64,000 nt of DNA from Fusicatenibacter_A intestinipullorum (GCA_019117495.1 DWZP01000027.1:1-64000); one strand, 5' to 3'; shown: positions 41,709 through 50,666, counted from the first letter of the stretch. The notes: generated by a model not told the origin, from the sequence alone. Made by a program: numbers and translations.

Positions 41709-43265
41709 TTAAATTATTTTTGTGGTCCAGTCCTCAATGTTCCAGACGCTTGTAACCCAGTCTTCGTAAAATTCCGGTTCGTGCGATACTAAAAGCACGC
41801 TGCCCTTAAAATCAATCAGCGCGCGTTTAAGCTCGGCTTTGGCATCAACGTCAAGGTGGTTGGTAGGTTCGTCCAGCACCAGCCAGTTAACGTTTTTCAG
41901 CATCAGCTTGCACAGACGCACTTTGGCAGCTTCGCCGCCGCTTAAAACAAATACTTTGCTGGTAATGTGTTCGTTAGTCAGCCCGCAGGCGGCAAGGGCG
42001 GCACGTACTTCGTAGTTGGTCATGCCGGGGTATTCGTTCCAAACATCTTCCAGCGCGGTGTTTTCGTTCTTTTCGCGTTCTTCCTGCTCAAAATAGCCGG
42101 GCTCTAAAAACTGGCCAAGTTCTATTTTGCCGCTGATGGGCGGAATAATGCCCAAAATGGTTTTTAAAAGCGTGGTTTTGCCAAGACCGTTTACGCCGCG
42201 GATGGCAATTTTCTGACCGCATTCGATTTTAAAGCTGACGGGGCGGGTAAGCGGCGTATCGTAGCCAAGTACCAAATCTTCGGCAACGGCCAGGTAACGG
42301 CTCGGTGTGCGTGCTTCCTTAAACTGAAAATGCGCTTTGGGTTTTTCGCGCGGCTTTTCAATCATTTCCATTTTGTCCAGTTTTTTCTGGCGGCTTTTTG
42401 CCATGTTGGTAGTGGCCACGCGCGCCTTGTTGCGGGCAATAAAGTCTTCCAGCTTGGCAACTTCCTGCTGCTGGCGTTCATAAGCCGCTTCTTTCTGCGC
42501 TTTGTAAATGGCGTACATTTCCTGGAACTTGTCGTAGTTGCCGGTGTAACGGGTAAGTTCGCAGTTTTCCAGGTGGTAAATAACATTAACTACTTTATTT
42601 AAAAAGCTGATATCGTGGCTGATTAAAATAAAGGCGTTTTCGTAGTTCTGCAAAAATTTTGTCAGCCATTCAATATGTTCAACGTCAAGATAGTTGGTAG
42701 GTTCGTCCAAAAGCAGAATGGAAGAATTTTGCAGAAGAAGCTTGGTTAAAAGTACTTTGCTGCGCTGACCGCCGCTGAGCTCCGCTACGTCACGGTCGAG
42801 CCCTATGCTGCCAAGCCCAAGACCGTTGGCGGTTTCTTCAATTTTGCTGTCCAGCGAATAAAAACCACCGTGTTCCAGCTCGGTTTGTATTTCGCCGACG
42901 GTTTCCATCATTTTGTCCATTTCTTCGGGAGTAGCGTCGCCCATTTTTTCGTACAGCTCCAGCATTTCGGCTTCCATTTTATACATGCCGTCAAAGGCGG
43001 TGCGCAGCACTTCGCGGATAGTCATGCCCTTTTGCAGCGTGCTCTGCTGGTCAAGGTAGCCAACGGTCACTTTGCCGGGCCATTCCACTTTTCCCTCATC
43101 CGGCAGTGTATGGCCGGTAACAATGTTTAAAAAGGTAGATTTGCCTTCGCCGTTGGCGCCGACAAGCCCTACATGCTCGCCGCGCATTAATTTAAAAGAC
43201 ACATTCTCCAGAATCTGGCGGCCGCCAAAAGAATGTGATACGTTGGTAACATTTAAATAACTCAC
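41709..43265 (-). CDS. ABC-F family ATPase (ribosome-associated)
   Basis: 518 residues with two ABC domains and no membrane part. Walker A GANGEGKST (about 37) and GVNGLGKTT (about 355); signatures ELSGGQRSK and VLSGGEAAK; Walker B LLLDEPTN in both. An inter-domain linker (about 240-320, rich in Lys/Gln, ARNKARVATTNMAKSRQKKLDKME) is the P-site tRNA interaction motif. YbiT/YkpA-like by layout. It probably eases stalled translation; antibiotic resistance cannot be judged from sequence. ATG 43265 follows GAAAGGACG. Confidence 0.92.
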   Translation of the reverse strand: MSYLNVTNVSHSFGGRQILENVSFKLMRGEHVGLVGANGEGKSTFLNIVTGHTLPDEGKVEWPGKVTVGYLDQQSTLQKGMTIREVLRTAFDGMYKMEAEMLELYEKMGDATPEEMDKMMETVGEIQTELEHGGFYSLDSKIEETANGLGLGSIGLDRDVAELSGGQRSKVLLTKLLLQNSSILLLDEPTNYLDVEHIEWLTKFLQNYENAFILISHDISFLNKVVNVIYHLENCELTRYTGNYDKFQEMYAIYKAQKEAAYERQQQEVAKLEDFIARNKARVATTNMAKSRQKKLDKMEMIEKPREKPKAHFQFKEARTPSRYLAVAEDLVLGYDTPLTRPVSFKIECGQKIAIRGVNGLGKTTLLKTILGIIPPISGKIELGQFLEPGYFEQEEREKNENTALEDVWNEYPGMTNYEVRAALAACGLTNEHITSKVFVLSGGEAAKVRLCKLMLKNVNWLVLDEPTNHLDVDAKAELKRALIDFKGSVLLVSHEPEFYEDWVTSVWNIEDWTTKII

Positions 43266-43386
43266 GGTTTCGTCCTTTCTTTAAATAGCGATATGCACAA
43301 TTTTATAATAAAAGCAGGCTTTTTGCAAAGGATTTTTAGCGGCAGCGCAGAATATAACAAATATTTAACGAAAGAAGGTTGAGAAG

Positions 43387-43854
43387 ATGATTTTTGGACA
43401 TAAAAACGATATTGAAAAACTGCTTCCCTATGTAAGCGAAGACCTCCGCAAAGCACTGGAATATCTGGCAGCTACCGATTTCAGCAAAGTTGTGGACGGC
43501 AGATACGTGTTGGACGGCGAAAAAATGTATGCCAATGTTGAAAACTACACCACGGCAGACCGCAGCACCAAAAAGCCGGAAGCGCACAACAAATATATAG
43601 ATGTGCAGTACCTTGGCAAAGGAACGGAAAAAATTTATTTTGCGCCGCGCACTGCTGATGTAAAAGTAGTTGAGGATTACGCAGAGGAACGCGACCTGCT
43701 GTTTTTTGAAAACATTGAAGAAAAAGACTATGTTGTTTTAAACGCAGGCGACTTTGCAGTGCTGTTTCCGTGGGAGCTGCACCGCCCCGGCTGCAATGCG
43801 GAAAATGAGCCTTCGGCAGTGCAGAAAATAGTTGTAAAAATTGCTGTAAAATAA
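43387..43854 (+). CDS. YhcH/YjgK/YiaL-family beta-barrel protein
   Basis: 155 residues, DUF386 cupin-like family, full length. Family pattern: EAHNKYIDVQYLGKGTEKI (about 65-83), with metal-binding His and Glu, and DFAVLFPWELHRPGC (about 118-132) with the second His. E. coli relatives act as sugar anomerases (NanQ on sialic acid) or in sugar-acid use. No sugar genes are next to it. ATG 43387 follows GAAGG. Confidence 0.87.
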   Translation: MIFGHKNDIEKLLPYVSEDLRKALEYLAATDFSKVVDGRYVLDGEKMYANVENYTTADRSTKKPEAHNKYIDVQYLGKGTEKIYFAPRTADVKVVEDYAEERDLLFFENIEEKDYVVLNAGDFAVLFPWELHRPGCNAENEPSAVQKIVVKIAVK

Positions 43855-43879
43855 TTTTAAAAATTTTTTAAAAAAAGTG

Positions 43880-43908
43880 TTGACAAGAACGCATTAAAAA
43901 CGTATAAT
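43880..43908 (+). promoter_or_regulatory. Consensus promoter of the tRNA cluster
   Basis: TTGACA (43880-43885), 17 nt, TATAAT (43903-43908): a perfect consensus, as expected for stable RNA genes. Confidence 0.92.
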
Positions 43909-43937
43909 AGCATATGTGGTCAGCACCACAGTGAAAT

Positions 43938-44013
43938 TCCCCGATAGTTCAGCCGGTAGAACACCTGACTGTTAATCAGGGCGTCGTAGGTTCGAGTCCT
44001 ACTCGGGGAGCCA
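43938..44013 (+). tRNA. tRNA-Asn (GTT)
   Basis: TCCCCGA/TCGGGGA acceptor, anticodon stem CCTGA/TCAGG with loop CTGTTAA, GTAGG-TTCGAGT-CCTAC T arm, CCA encoded. All stems pair. Confidence 0.97.
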
Positions 44014-44016
44014 CCT

Positions 44017-44091
44017 GGCCGGTTGGTCAAGCGGTTAAGACACCGCCCTTTCACGGCGGTATCGGGGGTTCGATTCCCCCACCGGTCACCA
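44017..44091 (+). tRNA. tRNA-Glu (TTC)
   Basis: Acceptor GGCCGGT/ACCGGTC, anticodon stem CCGCC/GGCGG with loop CTTTCAC, CCA encoded; 3 bp after tRNA-Asn. Confidence 0.97.
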
Positions 44092-44094
44092 TTC

Positions 44095-44170
44095 GGGCGC
44101 TTAGCTCAGCTGGGAGAGCGTCTGCCTTACAAGCAGAATGTCAGCGGTTCGATCCCGTTAGCGCCCACCA
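44095..44170 (+). tRNA. tRNA-Val (TAC)
   Basis: Acceptor GGGCGCT/AGCGCCC, anticodon stem CTGC/GCAG with loop CTTACAA, CCA encoded; 3 bp after tRNA-Glu. Confidence 0.97.
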
Positions 44171-44179
44171 TGTAAAATC

Positions 44180-44210
44180 AGCAGTCTTCAAACGAAGGCT
44201 GCTTTTTTTA
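44180..44210 (+). terminator. Terminator of the tRNA cluster
   Basis: AGCAGtCTTC-aaac-GAAGgCTGCT with T7. Confidence 0.9.
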
Positions 44211-44224
44211 TTTCTGCATACTAA

Positions 44225-44254
44225 AAAACGCCAAAGCAGCTGCTTTGGCGTTTT
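44225..44254 (-). terminator. Terminator of the UlaG-like gene
   Basis: AACGCCAAAGCA/TGCTTTGGCGTT palindrome (12 bp, no true loop) with T-run on the minus strand. Confidence 0.8.
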
Positions 44255-44272
44255 GCCCATCAATATTAAATT

Positions 44273-44968
44273 TTATTCCAGTTCAATGCTTTCGCCGGGT
44301 TTTACAATCAGTACTTTGGCGCTGCCGTCAGCTTCCACTTTGGCTTTGTAGGCTTCGGGGTCCTGGGCAATCAGCGGCCAGGTGTTGTAATGGATAGGAA
44401 TAACGTATTTTGCTTTTAAAAATTCTGCGGCAATGGCAGCATCGGCCGGGCCCATGGTAAAGTTGTCGCCGATAGGCAGTACGGCGTAATCAAACGGGTC
44501 AAGGCGCTGCAAAAGCTGCATATCGCTGTAAAGCGCGGTGTCGCCGGCAAAGTACAGTTTGGTGCCGTAAAAATCTACAATAAAGCCGCAGGCATGGCCG
44601 CCTGCTACGCCGCTGCCGTGGAAGGCAGGCGTAATGCGTACATGGCCAAAATCAAATTTGTGGGTGCCGCCCAGGTGCATGCCGTGTGCGTTAACACCGG
44701 CTTCTCCGGCAAGTCCGCATACTTCGGCGGTGGAAATTACCGTGGCATTGCAGGCTTTGGCAATTTCAAAAGCGCTGCCGATATGGTCAAAATGTGCATG
44801 GGAAATTAAAATATATTCTACATTCAGGCCCTTTAAGGCTTCGGTGTCGCCCGGTTTAAATTTGGGGCATCCTTCCAGATACGGGTCGAAAATAATGTTG
44901 TGGCCTTCGTGGCACAGCATAAAGCAGGCATGGTTAATATACTTAAAAGTGGTTGACAAAGTAATCAT
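44273..44968 (-). CDS. Metal-dependent hydrolase, UPF0173/UlaG-like metallo-beta-lactamase fold
   Basis: 231 residues. The H-x-H-x-D-H motif is ISHAHFDHIG (about 54-63); other ligands are in AFHGSGVAGGHACG, FAGDTALYSD and VIPIHYNTWP. This is the UPF0173 set (E. coli UlaG relatives act on lactones or cyclic phosphodiesters). Cytosolic. GGAGATG precedes the start. Substrate unknown. Confidence 0.88.
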   Translation of the reverse strand: MITLSTTFKYINHACFMLCHEGHNIIFDPYLEGCPKFKPGDTEALKGLNVEYILISHAHFDHIGSAFEIAKACNATVISTAEVCGLAGEAGVNAHGMHLGGTHKFDFGHVRITPAFHGSGVAGGHACGFIVDFYGTKLYFAGDTALYSDMQLLQRLDPFDYAVLPIGDNFTMGPADAAIAAEFLKAKYVIPIHYNTWPLIAQDPEAYKAKVEADGSAKVLIVKPGESIELE

Positions 44969-45135
44969 CTCCTTTTTTCATATGCTTATTTTTATTATAA
45001 CACATCTCTTTTAATTATAGTAATTGTGAATTGTAATGAAACAAAAGTAAAACGCCTTTACAGTTTGCCCGTGCATGATGTAAAATTTATTTGTATATTT
45101 GCAGTTAATTAAAATTTTTAATACAGGCAAGGAGA

Positions 45136-46122
45136 ATGAATGTGAAATTAAAAAAACGTACCATGACAGCGGTTGCCATTGCATGCTTAATGGCTTTTGC
45201 AGCCAATGCCCAGGCAGCGCCGCGTGCCGTAACAATTCCTAAAAACGCCAAAAGCACGGTTGCAACGGCAGCGGCTAAAATAATAAAAAACAATTTAAAA
45301 AAGGGCAAGTCTGCCAAGGCAGATGATAAAACCATTTCTGCAAGAAGCGTTACAAAACCCAAAGCAACTGCTAAAAATACGGTTAAAACCGGTCAGGCCA
45401 GAAAACCGGCAGCCAAAGTAAACATGGCGGGGCTGCCTAAGGATTATAAAAAAATAGGCATTTTTGGCGAAGCCGAAGCAACAAAAGAACAGGCTGCCGC
45501 ACTTATTTACCTTAATAATACCGACCCGCAGCTGAATTGTTCCGTTGATGAGCTGATTGATTTGTACTGGACGGAGGCCGGGCGCGAAGGCGTGCGTGAA
45601 GACATCGCGCTGGCGCAGGCCATTATTGAAACCGGCTTTTTCAGCTTTACCGGCGATGTAAAGCCGGAACAGAATAATTACTGCGGGCTTGGCACAACCG
45701 GCGGCGGTGTGGAAGGCGAATATTTTGACGAGCCGGAAATCGGCGTGCGCGCGCACATTCAGCATCTGCTTGCCTATACTACCAAAAAGCACCCCTCAAC
45801 GGATATTGTTGACCCGCGTTATGAACTGGCGCATGCCATCCGTATGGAACGCGGCATAGTTGATAAATGGTCAGGCCTTAACGGCACCTGGGCTATGGGC
45901 AGCCAGTACTGCGAAAAAATCATGCGTATTTACCAGAGCATGCTTACTTTAAGCGATAAGGATTTAAAAGAAGCGGAAAAAGCAAAGGCTGAATACCTGA
46001 AAAATTATATGGGCAGCCATAAAGACGACGACAAGAAAGACAAAAAGGATAAGGAAACCAAGCCGGAACGCAAGCTGACGATGCGTGAACGCGTAGAAAA
46101 GATTTTGAGAGAAGGAAAGTGA
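45136..46122 (+). CDS. Secreted N-acetylglucosaminidase-domain cell-wall hydrolase
   Basis: 328 residues. Signal peptide (MTAVAIACLMAFAANAQAA, cut near 30), a basic Lys/Ala/Thr-rich linker (30-110) and a glucosaminidase (GH73-like) domain (about 125-270): ALAQAIIETGFFSF holds the catalytic Glu, then NNYCGLGTTGGGVEGEYF and EIGVRAHIQHLLAY. The C-terminus is a highly charged Lys/Asp/Glu tail (KDDDKKDKKDKETK). It cleaves peptidoglycan glycan strands outside the membrane. AAGGAG precedes ATG 45136; GTG 45142 is another choice. Confidence 0.85.
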   Translation: MNVKLKKRTMTAVAIACLMAFAANAQAAPRAVTIPKNAKSTVATAAAKIIKNNLKKGKSAKADDKTISARSVTKPKATAKNTVKTGQARKPAAKVNMAGLPKDYKKIGIFGEAEATKEQAAALIYLNNTDPQLNCSVDELIDLYWTEAGREGVREDIALAQAIIETGFFSFTGDVKPEQNNYCGLGTTGGGVEGEYFDEPEIGVRAHIQHLLAYTTKKHPSTDIVDPRYELAHAIRMERGIVDKWSGLNGTWAMGSQYCEKIMRIYQSMLTLSDKDLKEAEKAKAEYLKNYMGSHKDDDKKDKKDKETKPERKLTMRERVEKILREGK

Positions 46123-46126
46123 TTTA

Positions 46127-46591
46127 ATGCATATAGTATTGGTTGAGCCGGAAATACCGGGCAATACAGGCAATATTGCGCGCCTGTGCGCAGCTACGGG
46201 CTGCCATCTGCACCTGGTGCGCCCGCTCGGTTTTTCTGTTGAAGATAAATATTTAAAACGCGCCGGGCTGGATTACTGGCATTTGGTTGATATTCATTAT
46301 TATGACAGCGTATACGAAGTTTTGGAAAAATATAAGGACAACCCGCGTTATTTACTGACGACGAAGGCGCACAAGCGTTATACGGATGTGCAGTACGCGC
46401 CGGACAGCCTGCTTATTTTTGGCAAAGAAACGGCCGGGCTGCCGGAAAAGCTGCGCAACGAGTACGCCGACTGCTGCGTACGCATACCGATGATTGCCGA
46501 AGCAAGAAGCCTGAACCTTTCCAATTCGGTGGCGATTGTGGCATATGAGGCTTTGCGCCAGCAGCCTGATTTTGGCGGGCTGATTGTTTAA
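46127..46591 (+). CDS. trmL: tRNA (cytidine/uridine-34 2'-O)-methyltransferase
   Basis: 154 residues, SPOUT fold. IVLVEPEIPGNTGNIARLCAATG opens the family; LLIFGKETAGLP and CVRIPMIAEARSLNLSNSVAIVAYEALRQ form the knotted AdoMet site. Methylates the wobble base of tRNA-Leu. Begins a run of overlapping genes for wobble modification and folate; GAAAGG is upstream. Confidence 0.94.
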   Translation: MHIVLVEPEIPGNTGNIARLCAATGCHLHLVRPLGFSVEDKYLKRAGLDYWHLVDIHYYDSVYEVLEKYKDNPRYLLTTKAHKRYTDVQYAPDSLLIFGKETAGLPEKLRNEYADCCVRIPMIAEARSLNLSNSVAIVAYEALRQQPDFGGLIV

Positions 46592-46601
46592 CGGAGGATA
46601 T

Positions 46602-46961
46602 ATGATAGTTTTAAAAGAATTTGAATTTGATGCGGCGCATTACCTGCCGGAATATAACGGCAAGTGCGAGAGGCTGCACGGACATACTTATAAACTGGTG
46701 GTTAAGGTACAGGGCACGCCCGACCATGAAGGCATGGTTATTGATTTTATCCGCCTGAAAAACATTGTAAAAGAAAACGTGCTGGTGCATCTGGACCACG
46801 CCTGCATTAATGATATTCTGCCGCAGCCCTCGGCAGAAAACATCAGCGTATGGGTATGGAACAAACTGAAAGATTTGCTGCACGGCGATAATTATGATTT
46901 ATATGAAGTTGAAGTTTGGGAAACCAAAACAAGCGGCTGCATTTACAGGGGTGATTTATAA
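46602..46961 (+). CDS. queD: 6-pyruvoyl/6-carboxy-tetrahydropterin synthase family (QueD-like; possible PTPS with folate role)
   Basis: 119 residues. T-fold with the zinc histidines FDAAHYLP and LHGHTYKL, and catalytic Cys in KCERLHGH (C-x3-HGH, about 25-32). A Glu directly follows the Cys. The C-terminal VEVWETKTSG holds the pterin-binding Glu. QueD makes the queuosine precursor from dihydroneopterin triphosphate; some family members give 6-hydroxymethyl-dihydropterin and replace FolB. It is placed inside a folate operon without folB. ATG 46602 has GGAGG 5 nt upstream. Confidence 0.85.
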   Translation: MIVLKEFEFDAAHYLPEYNGKCERLHGHTYKLVVKVQGTPDHEGMVIDFIRLKNIVKENVLVHLDHACINDILPQPSAENISVWVWNKLKDLLHGDNYDLYEVEVWETKTSGCIYRGDL

Positions 46962-47731
46962 TGAAAGATGTACAGTCTCAAACTGATATGCGCCGCATAC
47001 CGCTTAAGCATGTAGGCATCAAAAATCTGCGCTGGCCCGTTATTTTAAAGGATAAAGAGCAGGGCGAGCAGCACAGTGTGGCAACCATCAGCCTGGCGGT
47101 GGACTTGCCGCACGAGATACGTGGAACGCATATGAGCCGCTTTGTGGAATGTATGCAGACCGTCGGCGCCATCAGCCCCACAGGGCTTGAAGAAGTGCTT
47201 GACAAACTGAAAGAGCATTTGCAGGCAGAAAAAGCCTTTATTCAAATGGAATTTCCGTATTTTATTTATAAAACTTCGCCGGTAACAGGGCAGCGTGCGC
47301 CGATGGATTTAAACTGTGTGCTGACGGCAGAAAAGAAAGACGAGTTTAAACTGCGTATTATGGCAGAAGTGCCGGTGCAGACTTTATGCCCGTGCAGCAA
47401 GGAAATAAGCGACTACGGCGCGCATAACCAGCGAGCGTTGGCGCGGATTGAAATTGAAGCAGACGGCCTTGTCTGGATTGAAGAACTGGCGGAAATGGCA
47501 GACGCAGGGGCAAGCGCGCCCGTGTACAGCCTTTTAAAACGCCCGGACGAAAAATTTGTAACGGAAAAGGCTTACGATAACCCGCGTTTTGTTGAAGATG
47601 CCGTGCGTGAAATTGCTTTGCGCCTGGAAGCCGACAAACGCATTAAATGGTATGAAGTAACGGTAGAAAGCATTGAGAGCATCCACAACCATAATGCTTT
47701 TGCCTGCGTGGAGAAAGGCTGGCAGGCATGA
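46961..47731 (+). CDS. folE2: GTP cyclohydrolase FolE2 (type IB)
   Basis: 256 residues. Converts GTP to dihydroneopterin triphosphate, the entry to folate and queuosine. Family marks: KHVGIKNLRWPV at the start, GTHMSRFVECM (about 45), VPVQTLCPCSKEISDYGAHNQRA (about 143-165; metal Cys and active site) and IESIHNHNAFACVEKG at the end. Type IB enzymes can use Mn2+ and not only Zn2+, which fits a manganese-handling organism. The ATG uses the last A of the queD stop. Confidence 0.95.
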   Translation: MKDVQSQTDMRRIPLKHVGIKNLRWPVILKDKEQGEQHSVATISLAVDLPHEIRGTHMSRFVECMQTVGAISPTGLEEVLDKLKEHLQAEKAFIQMEFPYFIYKTSPVTGQRAPMDLNCVLTAEKKDEFKLRIMAEVPVQTLCPCSKEISDYGAHNQRALARIEIEADGLVWIEELAEMADAGASAPVYSLLKRPDEKFVTEKAYDNPRFVEDAVREIALRLEADKRIKWYEVTVESIESIHNHNAFACVEKGWQA

Positions 47732-48912
47732 TTATTAAACTTAATGAACATAACCTTGTACATGAAATTGCCGCGCTGGGGGTGCATCCTGCCAGCGTTG
47801 GCATTTTTGCGTCCAAAAGCAGAATTATTCCCTTAAAAATTACGGCGGTGCGTACCCCGGCTGCCAATATTTTAAAGCAGGAAATGCTGGCGGCTGGCGG
47901 CGACTGCGCTGTTCCTGCAAACTGCATTTTAAACAATACGGAGCGCATGGACGTTGTTTTGCTGGGTACGGTTAAACATTACCGCATTTTGGCGCGTAAG
48001 CTGGCGCAGATGAACTTTTTTGGGCTGGCAGCGCTGCAAAAGGAACTGCAAACTTTTCTTGCCGGGCAGCAGCCTGTAACCGTTTTGGAGGATGGCAGAA
48101 AAATTACTTACGAAAAAATGCGCATTATGGGCATTTTAAATGTAACGCCCGATTCGTTTTACAGCGGTTCGCGTTTAAACGGCGAAGATTCTGTTTTGCA
48201 AAAGGCGGAGCAAATGCTGAATGACGGAGCGGAAATTTTGGATATAGGCGGCGAAAGCACGCGCCCCGGCGCGGGTGCCGTAACGGAGCAGGAAGAAGTG
48301 CGCCGCGTGGTGCCTGCAATAACGGCAATAAAAAAACGCTTTCCGCACAGCATTGTTTCTGTTGATACGTATCATGCGCTTACAGCGCAGGAAGCCGTTA
48401 ACGCCGGAGCCGATATTATTAACGACGTTACGGCTTTGACAGGTGACGGGCGGATGGCGGAAGTTGCGGCTGCTGCCAAAGTGCCGGTAATTTTAATGCA
48501 TATGCGCGGTACGCCTAAAACTATGCAGCAAAACTGTGAATATACAAATGTTGTTGCGGAAGTTGCCGCGTATCTTAAACAGCGCGCAGAAGAACTTTCG
48601 GAGCTTGGCATAGACGCCGCTAAAATTATTTTAGACCCCGGCATCGGCTTTGCCAAAAATACGGAGCAAAACCTTGCGCTGCTGCAAGGACTGGACGCAC
48701 TGGTGGGCTTGGGTTACCCCGTGCTGCTCGCCGCCTCGCGCAAAACCGTTATCGGCGAAACGCTGGGCGGGCTGCCGCCGCAGGAAAGGCTTGAAGGTAC
48801 GATTGCTTTAAGCTGCCAGGCCGTTTATACCGGTGTGCAGATGGTGCGCGTGCACGATGTTAAGGAAAACGTGCGTGCCGTGCGGATGCTGGAGGCGGTT
48901 TTATGCAGGTAA
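47728..48912 (+). CDS. folP: Dihydropteroate synthase with N-terminal extension
   Basis: 394 residues. The TIM-barrel (about 130-390) carries RIMGILNVTPDSFYSG, DIGGESTRPGAGAV, ADIINDVTAL, MHMRGTPKTMQ, DPGIGFAKN and VRVHDV, all family blocks. It joins para-aminobenzoate to the pterin. The first ~125 residues are an extra domain not found in the ~280-residue form of E. coli; longer versions are known in Clostridia and archaea, with unknown role. Overlaps folE2 by 4 nt. Confidence 0.93.
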   Translation: MIIKLNEHNLVHEIAALGVHPASVGIFASKSRIIPLKITAVRTPAANILKQEMLAAGGDCAVPANCILNNTERMDVVLLGTVKHYRILARKLAQMNFFGLAALQKELQTFLAGQQPVTVLEDGRKITYEKMRIMGILNVTPDSFYSGSRLNGEDSVLQKAEQMLNDGAEILDIGGESTRPGAGAVTEQEEVRRVVPAITAIKKRFPHSIVSVDTYHALTAQEAVNAGADIINDVTALTGDGRMAEVAAAAKVPVILMHMRGTPKTMQQNCEYTNVVAEVAAYLKQRAEELSELGIDAAKIILDPGIGFAKNTEQNLALLQGLDALVGLGYPVLLAASRKTVIGETLGGLPPQERLEGTIALSCQAVYTGVQMVRVHDVKENVRAVRMLEAVLCR

Positions 48913-49385
48913 CAGCGTATGTGGCATTGGGGACAAATCTTGGCAGTTTAAGGGAAAACCTTGACGGAGCATTAATGCGCCTGCGCGAAAAGGGCTTGCA
49001 GATAACAAAGGTTTCGTCGTATATCGATACCGACCCTTACGGCGTTACCGACCAGCCGCGCTTTTTAAACGCAGTATGCGAAGTACAAACAGAGCTTTTA
49101 CCGCAGCAGCTTTTAAAAATACTTTTGGATACCGAACTGGAAATGGGGCGTGTGCGCCTGCGCCGCTGGGGTGAGCGCATTATAGATGTGGACCTGATTT
49201 TTTACGGCGATGAGATTATTAATGAGCCTAATCTTATTGTGCCGCATCCGGATATGCAGAACCGAGATTTTGTGCTGCGCCCGCTGGCAGAAATAGCGCC
49301 GGGCAAAGTGCATCCGGTTTTAAAGAAAACCATTGACCAATTATGGCAGGAATATTTGGAAAAGAAGGATACAAATGAAGTATGA
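48903..49385 (+). CDS. folK: HPPK, 6-hydroxymethyl-dihydropterin pyrophosphokinase
   Basis: 160 residues. VALGTNLGSLRENL at the start, DQPRFLNAVCEVQTEL, and RRWGERIIDVDLIFYGDEI (about 90-108; the D-x-D binds Mg2+) with PHPDMQNRDFVLRPLAEIAP. It activates the pterin for FolP. Overlaps folP by 10 nt and the pepT start by 11 nt. Confidence 0.95.
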   Translation: MQVTAYVALGTNLGSLRENLDGALMRLREKGLQITKVSSYIDTDPYGVTDQPRFLNAVCEVQTELLPQQLLKILLDTELEMGRVRLRRWGERIIDVDLIFYGDEIINEPNLIVPHPDMQNRDFVLRPLAEIAPGKVHPVLKKTIDQLWQEYLEKKDTNEV

Positions 49386-50601
49386 ACTTAATGCGGAAAG
49401 CCTTGTAAAAAGGTTTACCGCTTATGCAAAAATCAATACCGCTTCCGATGAAAGAAGCGCGCAGCTTCCAAGCAGCGAAGGCCAGTGGCAGCTTGCGGAG
49501 CATTTAAAAAACGAACTTACGGAACTCGGCCTTGCCAACGTGCAGGTAACGGATAAATGCTATGTGCTGGCGGAACTGCCTGCCAACACGGAAGAATCTG
49601 CGCCTGTTATCGGGCTGATTGCCCATATGGATACCAGCTGTGAAGCAAGCGGCGAAAACGTGCAGGTAACAATGCACAAAGCGTGGGACGGCAGCGATAT
49701 GCACCTTGCGCCCGGCTGCGTACTGAGCGTAAAAGAGTTTCCGGAAATGGCGGCTTACCGTGGGCAGGATATTTTAACCGCCGGCGGCACAACCTTGCTT
49801 GGCGCAGACGACAAGGCCGGTATTACGGCAATAGTAAGTGCCTGTGAATATCTTTTGCAGCACCCGGAAATTAAGCACGGCAAAGTTTTGCTGGCTTTTA
49901 CGTCGGATGAAGAAATCGGCCGCGGTACGGACGGTTTCCCGTTAGCTGATTTTAAGGCCGGTTTCGCCTACACGGTTGACGGCGGCGCTTTGGGCGAACT
50001 TAATTATGAAACCTTTAACGCCTGCAACGCCAAAATAATTTTTAACGGCGTATCCGTACATCCCGGCAGCGCCAAAAATAAAATGCGCAATGCCGTAACC
50101 ATGGCTGCAGAATGGCAGCTTGCACTGCCGCAGGGCAAAAAGCCGGAATATACGGACGGTTACGAGGGCTTTTACCACTGTCTGCGCATTGAAGGTGGCA
50201 CAGACCGTGTGGAGCTGGATATGATTCTGCGCGACCACGATAAAAACCTTTTGGCAAAACGCAAACAGCTTTTGCTGGATTTGGCAGCGTTTATGAATAA
50301 CAAATATGGTGCCGGCAGCGTGGAATGCAGCTTGCAGGATATGTACTGCAACATGAAGGAATATATAACGCCGGTGTTTGAAATTGTTGAACGTGCCGAA
50401 AACGCCATGCGCGAAGCCGGTATTGAACCGCAGCTTGTGCCTGTGCGCGGCGGCACGGATGGCTCGCGTTTATCCGAAATGGGGCTGCCCTGCCCCAATA
50501 TTTTTACCGGCGGGCATAATTTCCACGGGCGCTACGAATATCTGCCGGTGCCTTCGCTTGTAAAATGCACCGAAGTTTTGCTGAATATTGTAAAGCTGTA
50601 A
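49375..50601 (+). CDS. pepT: Peptidase T (tripeptidase)
   Basis: 408 residues, M20B zinc aminopeptidase. Metal ligands: IAHMDTSCEASG (H-x-D, about 77), TLLGADDKAGI (bridging Asp), TSDEEIGRG (catalytic Glu, about 178), FAYTVDGGALGEL and GGHNFHGRYE (final His). Releases the N-terminal residue from tripeptides. ATG 49375 is chosen: GAAGG lies upstream and the frame before it overlaps folK. Confidence 0.93.
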   Translation: MKYELNAESLVKRFTAYAKINTASDERSAQLPSSEGQWQLAEHLKNELTELGLANVQVTDKCYVLAELPANTEESAPVIGLIAHMDTSCEASGENVQVTMHKAWDGSDMHLAPGCVLSVKEFPEMAAYRGQDILTAGGTTLLGADDKAGITAIVSACEYLLQHPEIKHGKVLLAFTSDEEIGRGTDGFPLADFKAGFAYTVDGGALGELNYETFNACNAKIIFNGVSVHPGSAKNKMRNAVTMAAEWQLALPQGKKPEYTDGYEGFYHCLRIEGGTDRVELDMILRDHDKNLLAKRKQLLLDLAAFMNNKYGAGSVECSLQDMYCNMKEYITPVFEIVERAENAMREAGIEPQLVPVRGGTDGSRLSEMGLPCPNIFTGGHNFHGRYEYLPVPSLVKCTEVLLNIVKL

Positions 50602-50620
50602 TGCTTACGCTTTAAACTAA

Positions 50621-50666
50621 AAATCAGGATGGCTGCTTTATTTGAGCGGCTGCCCTGATTTTTTAT
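50621..50666 (+). terminator. Terminator of the trmL-pepT run
   Basis: AAATCAGG pairs with CCTGATTT, inner GGC/GCC, then T6. Confidence 0.8.

Noticed and set aside
41709..43265. Antibiotic-resistance ABC-F gene
   Set aside because: The linker and layout match housekeeping ABC-F types; nothing in the sequence points to a resistance subtype.
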